DNA from: Serinibacter salmoneus
Lineage (GTDB): Bacteria > Actinomycetota > Actinomycetes > Actinomycetales > Beutenbergiaceae
DNA length: 64,000 nt
Assembly: GCF_002563925.1 (NCBI RefSeq)
Contig: NZ_PDJD01000001.1
Coordinates: 1,556,973 to 1,620,972 of the forward strand
Reading direction: 5' to 3'
Positions 53,654 to 60,288 of the stretch are shown here, one piece after another. Under the pieces are notes generated by a model. That model had not been told where the DNA came from, made no database searches, and worked only from the letters and a program-made list of their open reading frames with translations. The first letter of the stretch is position 1, and each line of letters starts with the position of its first letter. A program made the position numbers and the translations under genes.

Positions 53654-55138
53654 GTGGTGTTCCTGTCGCCGGCGCTCGCGGTCTTGCGTGATCAGCTCAA
53701 CGCCACCTATCCGGGGCGTGACCGGTCGGCGGATGGGTGGATCGGGGACGCCGCCCACGCCTCCCGGGTCTCGGATCACAACCCCGACCCGGAGGCCGGT
53801 GGCATCGTCCGCGCCCTCGACGTCGACGAGGACCTCCACGGCCCATCGTCGGTGGACCAGGCGGGCACCCTCGCGGCGCTCGCGGCGGCACTGATCGAGG
53901 ATCCGCGTACCCGGTACGTGATCTACGAGAGCCGCATCTGGGCCAACCCCGCCGTCTACCCGTCCAGCGGCGGGCGGTGGCGGCCCTACACCGGCAGCAA
54001 CCCCCACACCCGCCACCTGCACCTATCCGTGCGGCACGGGCGGGTGTGGGACCACGACGCCACTCCCTGGCAGATCGGAGCACGCATGCACTCCCCCATC
54101 CGAGGCGGGCGCGTCACCAGTCCCTACGGCACCCGCAACGGCACCATGCACGCCGGGATGGACATCGCCCCCACCACCCCCGGCCGGGCGCCCGTGTATG
54201 CGACGTTCGCGGGGACCATCGAGCGGCTCGTGCGAGGACGCCAACCCGGGGACACCTCCCGCACCAACGAGCTCGCGCCCTACCGCACCGGCAACGGGGC
54301 ACGTGTGCGCAACCCCGACGGTGAGACCCAGTTGTACGGGCACGTCGACGTACTGGCCACCCTCAAGGCAGGCTCCAAGATCGCAGCGGGTGACCTGCTG
54401 GGGTACACCGACCTGTCCGGCACCACCACCGGGCACCACGTCCACTACGAGGAATGGACCAGCAGCGGGGCGACACGTGACCCGCAGGTCTCCTTCGACC
54501 ACTACGGCATCACCCCCGGCGCCGATACCGGCCAAGCCGCCCCGGCCCTCGCCCCCGAGCACCGCGACGCGCTCACCGCCCTCGGCTACGCCACCCTCAC
54601 CGACTACCAGACCGCCCAAGGCCTGCACCCCGACGGGATCGCCGGCCCCATCACCATCGCTCACCTGGAGGACACCATGGCCACAATCAACGACCTCGCG
54701 CGCGACATCGCGGAGGTGAAGAACCTCCTGGCGATCGGCCGCCCCGTGGCCGCCAACTGGTACGCCCGGGTGCTGGCCGAGGCGAAGGACTCCGCGAAGG
54801 CCGCCGCGAAGGACTCTTCTGCCACCATCACCAAGCTCGCCCGCAAGGACCTCACGGAGATCCACTTCCGCACCGCCGACTCGGACCTGTGGTGCGTGGC
54901 CTGGTGGGGCACCGGCACCTGGGCGCGCGTCCCCACCGCGGACACCTGGAAGCGGCACAACGGTGTCTTGGATCACCTCGGCCTGTCCGACACCCGCGCG
55001 GTGGCCACCTGGGAGGAGGTCTCCGGCGCCGCGGGGTCCCTCGTGCACGACCCGGCCGCATTCGGCCGGCAGGTCCCCTGGCCGCCCTACCCCGCCACCT
55101 CCGAGACCGTCACCCTGCCCGTCGCGACCGAGAGCTGA
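53654..55138 (+). CDS. Endolysin with two peptidase domains and C-terminal wall-binding part
   Basis: 494 aa from GTG 53654, seven bases after GGGAGG. Residues 1-140: M15-like D,D- or L,D-peptidase (SDHNPDPEAGGIVRALDVDE, NPHTRHLHLS). Residues about 150-285: M23 peptidase (GTMHAGMDIA, GHHVHYEEW). Residues about 300-340: short peptidoglycan-binding-like motif. Residues 342-494: wall-binding candidate, which may also be made alone from 54677. Followed by membrane and holin genes. Confidence 0.85.
   Translation: MVFLSPALAVLRDQLNATYPGRDRSADGWIGDAAHASRVSDHNPDPEAGGIVRALDVDEDLHGPSSVDQAGTLAALAAALIEDPRTRYVIYESRIWANPAVYPSSGGRWRPYTGSNPHTRHLHLSVRHGRVWDHDATPWQIGARMHSPIRGGRVTSPYGTRNGTMHAGMDIAPTTPGRAPVYATFAGTIERLVRGRQPGDTSRTNELAPYRTGNGARVRNPDGETQLYGHVDVLATLKAGSKIAAGDLLGYTDLSGTTTGHHVHYEEWTSSGATRDPQVSFDHYGITPGADTGQAAPALAPEHRDALTALGYATLTDYQTAQGLHPDGIAGPITIAHLEDTMATINDLARDIAEVKNLLAIGRPVAANWYARVLAEAKDSAKAAAKDSSATITKLARKDLTEIHFRTADSDLWCVAWWGTGTWARVPTADTWKRHNGVLDHLGLSDTRAVATWEEVSGAAGSLVHDPAAFGRQVPWPPYPATSETVTLPVATES
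54677..55138 (+). CDS. Nested wall-binding fragment from an internal endolysin start
   Basis: 153 aa, in frame. GGAGG (54667-54671) is five bases before ATG 54677, exactly between the catalytic and C-terminal parts. Several Gram-positive phage endolysins make such a fragment and assemble with it. Translation here is inferred. Confidence 0.5.
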   Translation: MATINDLARDIAEVKNLLAIGRPVAANWYARVLAEAKDSAKAAAKDSSATITKLARKDLTEIHFRTADSDLWCVAWWGTGTWARVPTADTWKRHNGVLDHLGLSDTRAVATWEEVSGAAGSLVHDPAAFGRQVPWPPYPATSETVTLPVATES

Positions 55139-55148
55139 GGCGCGGCCG

Positions 55149-55535
55149 TTGCCCCCGATCGAGCCGGACGCCCCGTGGTGGGTGAACATCCTCGTGACCG
55201 TGTTGGCGATCGCCGCGACCTCCGGTGGCACGGTGTGGGTCGCCACCCGCAGCACACGCCGCAAGGTCAACTCCATCGAGCACGAGGTGAAGCCCAACTC
55301 CGGCAAGAGCATGGCGGACGCCGTGAACCGCGTCGAAGACATCGTCACCCAGCAGGCCGAGCGCCTGGCCGGCCTGGGCCGCGACGTCGGTGGGATACGG
55401 CAGGAGATGCGCCAAGAGCGCACAGAACGGCAAGACGTCGAGCGTCGCCTCGACGAACACATCCAGGAATCCCCCCGCCGCATCGAACTCGGGATCCTGC
55501 GCTGGAAGAACCAACACCCCAACGACACCCTCTAG
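55149..55535 (+). CDS. DUF2746-like membrane protein, lysis-associated
   Basis: 128 aa from a TTG start (weak site; a downstream GTG is possible). One transmembrane helix near residue 10-32 (VNILVTVLAIAATSGGTVWV), then a coiled coil (DIVTQQAERLAGLGRDVGGIRQEMR). This is the pattern of DUF2746 in actinophages, usually beside the holin. Confidence 0.7.
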   Translation: MPPIEPDAPWWVNILVTVLAIAATSGGTVWVATRSTRRKVNSIEHEVKPNSGKSMADAVNRVEDIVTQQAERLAGLGRDVGGIRQEMRQERTERQDVERRLDEHIQESPRRIELGILRWKNQHPNDTL

Positions 55536-55547
55536 GGAGACCTCACC

Positions 55548-55979
55548 GTGCATTCGATCCTGACCACCGCCTGGTGGGTCGCTGCTGGGCAGCGCGCCGC
55601 CTACACCGCCCTCGCCGCCCTCCTGCCCGTCGCGGCCCTGCTCGTCGCCGGGCAGGCCGACCCGCTCGAGGTCCTCTCCCTCGTCGCAATGAGCATGGTC
55701 GCGTCCCTGCTCACCTCCCTCGCCGGCCTGCCCGAGCTGGGTGACCGCACCCCGCCCCTGTGGCTCGCAGCCCTGATCCGCGTGGTGAAGACGGCCGCGC
55801 AGGTCGCCGTCGCCGCGATGGGCACCGCGGTCCTGCTGACCGAGGTCGAGTGGGGCACCGTAGGCATCCAGGTCGCCGGCGCCGCCCTGACCACCCTGGT
55901 GCGGGTCCTGATGGAGCACCTCCCCGAGACCGACCCCGTGCTCACAGTCGAAGTCGCCACTGACCAGATCGACGTCTGA
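55548..55979 (+). CDS. Holin
   Basis: 143 aa with about four hydrophobic segments (YTALAALLPVAALLVAG, LSLVAMSMVASLLTSLAGL and others) and a short charged C-terminus, like r1t-type actinophage holins. It permeabilises the membrane to release endolysin. It lies in the lysis cassette. Confidence 0.8.
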   Translation: MHSILTTAWWVAAGQRAAYTALAALLPVAALLVAGQADPLEVLSLVAMSMVASLLTSLAGLPELGDRTPPLWLAALIRVVKTAAQVAVAAMGTAVLLTEVEWGTVGIQVAGAALTTLVRVLMEHLPETDPVLTVEVATDQIDV

Positions 55980-56125
55980 TGGCTACGCAGACCGACGTCG
56001 ACGGCGTGTGGCTTTGCGACTGCGGATGCGAGCACACCGCCGAGACCGCCGCGGTCGAATGCTCCGAGCAGTGCGCCACCGACCAGGACACCTGCCGCCA
56101 GATCACCCACCACCGACGCCCGTAG
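55979..56125 (+). CDS. Cysteine-rich 48-aa peptide
   Basis: Starts in a TGATG overlap with the holin gene. Contains WLCDCGCEH and three further cysteines, a probable metal site, ending QITHHRRP. Its last 25 bases recur at 56909-56933. Confidence 0.6.
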   Translation: MATQTDVDGVWLCDCGCEHTAETAAVECSEQCATDQDTCRQITHHRRP

Positions 56126-56166
56126 CGGGCTGCGTTGACCCGCGCTTCGATGTAGCGTGCAGCCTC

Positions 56167-56490
56167 ATGGCCGACGACGATGCTCCGAGCGACTACAAGC
56201 GGGCCAGCGAGCGCCGACGGGCGGAACAGCGGCGACTCGCCCAGGAATGGTTGAACGAGAAGTGGGTGGGAAGCACCGCCTGCCCAATCTGCACCCAGGA
56301 CGAGTGGACGGTCACACCCCTCATCCGAGCCGACGAGTTGGCCGCCAGCCCAAACACGATCGTGGTTGGCGGCCCGGTGTATGCCACGTTCCATGTGATC
56401 TGCACGAACTGCGGCTACGTACACGTACTCAATGCCGGGTTCGCCGGAATCCCTGTCGACCCCTACGACCAGGAGTCCGGACCACGATGA
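56167..56490 (+). CDS. Zinc-ribbon protein in the repeat-flanked cargo
   Basis: 107 aa. The N-terminus is charged (DYKRASERRRAEQRRLAQEW), then CPICTQDEW and CTNCGYVHV give a zinc ribbon. No clear ribosome site precedes the ATG; the spacer holds its own possible promoter. Partner of the next gene by overlap. Confidence 0.65.
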   Translation: MADDDAPSDYKRASERRRAEQRRLAQEWLNEKWVGSTACPICTQDEWTVTPLIRADELAASPNTIVVGGPVYATFHVICTNCGYVHVLNAGFAGIPVDPYDQESGPR

Positions 56491-56897
56491 ACGATGCACG
56501 TCGGTTCGTCGACCTGCCAGCGGGGCGCCTTCAACTTCCCAATGATCCGGAGGATTCATTCCCGATGAGGACCAAGGACTGGCAGCGGATCCGCAGTCGC
56601 GTCGAGTCACTCGCATCCAAACGGCGCGACTACGCGGCCCTGGCATGGGCCGCGGTCGGAGCCTTCGTGACGGCGGTGTTCACGGCCTGCACCTGGGCGC
56701 CTGCCTTCTCGATCATGGATGATCCACAGAAGTTCGCGTTCGCTTGGGTCTGGCCCGCCATTATCGGGTTCGGTGTCCTTGGCATCATCACGGCAGCGAT
56801 CGGCTTCTTGGCCGCGGGTGACTTCGCGAGGCGCGAGCGCGCGACGGCTGAGGAGCTCCTGGGCGAGATGGACGACATCTACCCGCAAGGTAGTTGA
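56487..56897 (+). CDS. Membrane protein with two transmembrane helices in the cargo
   Basis: 136 aa. Helices at about 50-70 (ALAWAAVGAFVTAVFTACTW) and 86-112. Charged ends face the cytoplasm. Coupled to the zinc-ribbon gene by ATGA. Together they resemble small phage-encoded exclusion or defence pairs, but there is no direct proof. Confidence 0.65.
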   Translation: MNDARRFVDLPAGRLQLPNDPEDSFPMRTKDWQRIRSRVESLASKRRDYAALAWAAVGAFVTAVFTACTWAPAFSIMDDPQKFAFAWVWPAIIGFGVLGIITAAIGFLAAGDFARRERATAEELLGEMDDIYPQGS

Positions 56898-56984
56898 CGC
56901 TCACGTCGGATCACCCACCACCGACGCCCATAGACTCACCCCCGCAGCACCACCCCTCCGCGCCCCCGCCGCTCACGCCCACAT

Positions 56985-57008
56985 CCCCCGGGCTTCGAGC
57001 AGCGGGGG
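56985..57008 (+). terminator. Hairpin CCCCCG / CGGGGG
   Basis: Six-bp GC stem with a 12-base loop, then CGCTTCTCG. It lies after the right copy of the direct repeat, so it was probably the terminator of the lysis operon before the insertion. Confidence 0.55.
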
Positions 57009-57073
57009 CGCTTCTCGCTCTTTCCTCAGCTGCGTATGCGAACGCTGCCGACGGCAGGCTAACGTGCCTCCCC

Positions 57074-57664
57074 GTGAGCGAAGTCCTGATCCGTTGTCCC
57101 GAACACGGCGTTATCTCCGTCCCGAGCCCGGTCTACGGGCCGGGCGCCGCCGTGGCGTTCCAGGACTCAGCGACCCAGTGCTGGTGCGGCAGGAGTGTGC
57201 CCATTCTGGACGGGCAGTACACGTGGCCAGCACAGGAGGGTAAGCCCATCCGCTTCGTGCCGACGCGTGCTGAGGCTGAGCGGTTGCGGAAGGTACTGAC
57301 CTGGGCTCAGGAGCACCGTGGCGATCCGAGGATCCCGGAGGAGACCATTGCCAGGCGCTTGGAGGAGGCAATCGAGGCCGACGCGCCCGCCCTGGCGCGT
57401 GCCGTCGATTGGGTGAAGGCCGACGCCCGGAAGGATCCTGTGAAGTGGGTCGGGCTGCTGCTCACGATCCTCGGCGTGGTGCTCTCGATGCTCCCCGGAG
57501 ACGGGATCGACCAGGAGACACTCGAGCAGGCTATTCAGGACGCCGCAGAGGCTGCAGTCGAGGAGTACGCAGCCAGGGAAGCGCCCGCGTCCGACGATGC
57601 AGTGCAACCAGACTCAGGATCAAGCCAACGAGCGCAACCACCCGGGCTGCGAGAGATGGAGTGA
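57074..57664 (+). CDS. Hypothetical membrane protein with cysteine-rich N-terminus
   Basis: 196 aa from GTG 57074; a longer reading from TTG 56894 would cross the terminator hairpin and is less likely. Cysteines at CPEHG and QCWCGR suggest a metal site. A single transmembrane helix (WVGLLLTILGVVLSML) lies near residue 140 and an acidic tail follows. Unknown function, cargo zone. Confidence 0.55.
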   Translation: MSEVLIRCPEHGVISVPSPVYGPGAAVAFQDSATQCWCGRSVPILDGQYTWPAQEGKPIRFVPTRAEAERLRKVLTWAQEHRGDPRIPEETIARRLEEAIEADAPALARAVDWVKADARKDPVKWVGLLLTILGVVLSMLPGDGIDQETLEQAIQDAAEAAVEEYAAREAPASDDAVQPDSGSSQRAQPPGLREME

Positions 57665-57722
57665 ACAGGACGACGAGTGTGTTGACGATCGCCAACGTCG
57701 CCCAGAACAATGCTCGCTCCAT
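57531..57722 (-). CDS. Possible small membrane protein antisense to the previous gene
   Basis: 63 aa with two hydrophobic helices (ALFWATLAIVNTLVVLF, VVALVGLILSLVAL). It lies 55 bp downstream of the minus-strand HTH gene and overlaps the plus-strand gene by 134 bp. No ribosome site seen. Doubtful. Confidence 0.35.
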   Translation of the reverse strand: MERALFWATLAIVNTLVVLFTPSLAARVVALVGLILSLVALHRRTRALPWLRTPRLQPLRRPE

Positions 57723-57777
57723 GGTGCTGATTATCACACCGCGGTCAATGCGCCCGCAGGCCCAGCACGTGGGCGCT

Positions 57778-58110
57778 CTAGTCCTCGATGGCGCGTAGCA
57801 CGACCTGCAGCCACCACTGCGGCTGGGCGACCATGTCGGGCTGGGCGTGCGGTAGTGGATCCCACGGGGCGCTCTGCCCGGTGTCCTCGATCCACTCCCG
57901 CACCGTCTCGACCCACTGGTCGGTGATGTCCTCGACGGCGGCGACCTCATCGCGCACCCGGACGGGGATCGGGTCGCGCCCGGACTCCCACCGCCTGTAG
58001 GTGTCCTGCCGCACCCCGAGCCGGTCCGCCATCCACGGCCCCTGCACCCCGAGCCGGTGCCGCCGCGCCCGCAACTCCGCACCAGTCATGCGGTCCATAT
58101 CCACGCTCAT
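57778..58110 (-). CDS. HTH protein on the minus strand
   Basis: 110 aa from ATG 58110 with GTGGAGG upstream. HTH segment ELRARRHRLGVQGPWMADRLGV with QDTYRRWESGRDPIP, typical of XRE-type domains. Against the direction of late genes, so probably expressed in the lysogen. The C-terminal half is tryptophan-rich and acidic. Confidence 0.65.
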   Translation of the reverse strand: MSVDMDRMTGAELRARRHRLGVQGPWMADRLGVRQDTYRRWESGRDPIPVRVRDEVAAVEDITDQWVETVREWIEDTGQSAPWDPLPHAQPDMVAQPQWWLQVVLRAIED

Positions 58111-58166
58111 CGCATCCTCCACACCTAGGGGCGACCCTCACCCAGCGTGGGTGGGGGTCACGGGGG

Positions 58167-58319
58167 TCAGTTGGCCAGGGCCTCGCGGATGATGGCCTCA
58201 GTCTCGACGGGCACCTCGGCGCGGTCGTCCTCGATGTCGTTGAGGAGGTCGTCCGCGAAGGCCCGCAGTTCGTAGGCGGTGGAGAAGCCGAGCTCGGCGG
58301 CGAGAGCCTGAACGTTCAT
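58167..58319 (-). CDS. 50-aa helical protein upstream of the HTH gene
   Basis: Starts at ATG 58319 with GGAGG five bases upstream. Sequence MNVQALAAELGFSTAYELRA is HTH-like, then acidic (DDLLNDIEDDRAEVP). With the next gene it forms a two-gene minus-strand unit. A role as antitoxin or co-regulator is only a guess. Confidence 0.6.
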   Translation of the reverse strand: MNVQALAAELGFSTAYELRAFADDLLNDIEDDRAEVPVETEAIIREALAN

Positions 58320-58533
58320 GGTGTCCTCCATCAGGACCCGGTGGTCTGGGGCTGTTCCCCTGACCTCGTAACCACCACATTACCCCACGCGGCGTGGGGT
58401 ACGCAAGCCCTGCGGGGAACTCGTTGTCACACCCCGCCCGGACACAAGCAGTGGGAGCGCACTTCGTCGTAGTCTCGCAGTTCGTGTCGGCCCCGAAGAG
58501 CGCGCACCGCTCACGCGCGGTACCGTCCAGAAC

Positions 58534-59652
58534 ATGACTGACGGGAAGACCCAGAACGGAACTGGCTGCATATCTCTCGCGTTCCTGGGAATCGCTGCGC
58601 TGCTGCTGCTAGGCGCCTGCGGGAATGCTGTCGCCGACAACGTAGGGGGTGCGATAGGCCTGGGGATCGGCGGCGTCCTCACCCTCGCTGCTGGTGTCGT
58701 CTTCGCCGGACGATGGGGAGCCTCACGCGAGGCGATCGAGCCCACGGGAATCGTTCCCCCTGGATCGGCGGTCAAGGAATCCACGACCACTTCACGTCCC
58801 GCCGAAGGGCACCAGCCCAAGCCCCCGGTCGGGCATCCCCTGGAGCCGTGGCTGCCAGGAACGACCGAACGTATCGAGATCGTCGGCGAGAGGTACCGGC
58901 CGGCGTCGTTCGAAGTGCTATTCAAGGGGGTTCCGCAGGCAACGTCCTACGAGGGAGCCGAACTTGACCTGCCCGCTGCTCTGGTCGCCGACTTTCAGAA
59001 CCCACATGACTCGCGAGCCGTGGCTGTATGGGTCGGGGGACAGCACGTTGGGTTCCTCGCCCGTGAGTACGCAGCCGTATGGGCTCCCCGCGTTGCAAGC
59101 TTGGCGGAGCGAGGCGAGTACTTCGAGTTCCCGGCACGCACGTGGGCGTCGGTTCGCCGCGATCGCACAAGTGCTCGCGTGTCGGTCTGGGCCTCCGACC
59201 CGGCACTGATGCGACCGTGCAACAGTTTCCCCAGCGAGCCTTTCACTGTGCTCCCGAGGGGCAGCGCTGTACAGGTGACGCGAGAAGAGGACCACATGGA
59301 CGTGCTCACGAAGTACGCGACTGTGGAAGGCACACCGCTCATTGCGACTTTGCACAACGTCAAGGAGGTCCGTCCGCGCTCTACCGTCGACGCCATCGAG
59401 GTTCGGTTGGACGGCCAACGGGTCGGAATTCTGTCACCGACGCAGACTGCGAACGTAGGGCCTCTTGTGCAGTACCTCGAGGAGCGGCACCGCGTACCGG
59501 TCGCCCGAGCGGTTGCGAAGGGCAACGCGCTCAAGATTGACGTCGTTCTGTACGTCCAGAAGGCTCAGGAAGTCGACGAATCGTGGCTCGAAGGCATCGG
59601 ACCAGTGGCCTCAACTCCCTCCCCTAGTGAGCCCCCGAGCATCGACGACTAG
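58534..59652 (+). CDS. Membrane-anchored HIRAN-domain protein
   Basis: 372 aa. Residues 12-32 and 38-58 are hydrophobic; the first ends in LLGAC, so a lipoprotein anchor is also possible. Residues about 110-195 are HIRAN-like (VLFKGVPQATSYEGAELDLP, NPHDSRAVAVWVGGQHVGFL). A second beta-rich region (AIEVRLDGQRVGILSPTQ) resembles the same fold. HIRAN domains bind DNA ends in helicases; a membrane-linked copy in a prophage is odd. Start at ATG 58534, no clear ribosome site. Likely cargo. Confidence 0.65.
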   Translation: MTDGKTQNGTGCISLAFLGIAALLLLGACGNAVADNVGGAIGLGIGGVLTLAAGVVFAGRWGASREAIEPTGIVPPGSAVKESTTTSRPAEGHQPKPPVGHPLEPWLPGTTERIEIVGERYRPASFEVLFKGVPQATSYEGAELDLPAALVADFQNPHDSRAVAVWVGGQHVGFLAREYAAVWAPRVASLAERGEYFEFPARTWASVRRDRTSARVSVWASDPALMRPCNSFPSEPFTVLPRGSAVQVTREEDHMDVLTKYATVEGTPLIATLHNVKEVRPRSTVDAIEVRLDGQRVGILSPTQTANVGPLVQYLEERHRVPVARAVAKGNALKIDVVLYVQKAQEVDESWLEGIGPVASTPSPSEPPSIDD

Positions 59653-60288
59653 GCTGCATCAACCAATGGAGCACCACCACTCGTCCCCGCTATGCGATCA
59701 GGTCTTGGTCCGCTCGGTGGGAGGTCGGTGCGTTGCGCGGCGCCGTTGACGCCCGCCCGATCCCACTCCGGTGGACGGATGCGCCCCACCCGGGACCCAT
59801 CCCTGTGACCGCCCGCATCGAGTAGGAGCACTCCGGTGCCGAGCACCTCGACACCGTCGCAATCGCATGGACCCGCACCCTCGTCCTCGTCCGCGTGCCC
59901 GACCCGCGGCACCCGCTGAACAACGCCTGGGCGCCCACGAGTGATGTGCGGCGACGCCCAGGCTGAGGGTGGCTGCACACGCCAGTCACGCTCATGACCG
60001 CAGGCCTGGTCGCGGTGATCTGGCTCCTGGCCGACGACTGGCTACGGCAACTGTTCCAGCAGGCCGTGGACCGGGTGAGCGGACCCTGACCGACCCGACG
60101 GCGGACCGGCGGCCACCGGAGGGCGCGCACCAGGAGCCCCGGAGCCATGCGCACGAGCGTGGCTCGGCGATCGCGGAGTTCGTGATGGTGGGCGCCCTGG
60201 TGCTCCTGGTGCCCCTGGTGTACCTGGTGCTCACCCTCGTGCAACTGCAGGGGGGCGCACTCCGCTGTCTGCGCAGCCCCTGTGGAGC
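59653..60288. other. 636-bp stretch without an intact gene
   Basis: No complete gene is supported. It contains a short frame 59994-60089 (MTAGLVAVIWLLADDW...) and the TadE-like fragment below. Codon bias suggests former bacterial coding DNA broken by later events. Confidence 0.6.
60095..60254 (+). pseudogene. TadE-like pilus protein fragment
   Basis: The frame gives HERGSAIAEFVMVGALVLLVPLVYLVLTL, the N-terminal membrane signature of actinobacterial TadE-like proteins. It breaks off at VQLQ, directly beside the end of the acyltransferase gene. A host-derived remnant inside the prophage. Confidence 0.5.

Larger units (their letters stand above)
56101..56933 (+). repeat. 25-bp direct repeats (56101-56125 and 56909-56933) flanking a two-gene insert
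   Basis: The copies match at 24 of 25 positions and include the stop of the cysteine-rich gene. The right copy is followed by a terminator-like hairpin. The insert between them contains the zinc-ribbon and membrane genes. Confidence 0.85.

Noticed and set aside
56894-57073. Longer N-terminus for the 57074 gene
   Set aside because: It would read through the terminator hairpin and a proline-rich stretch without a ribosome site.
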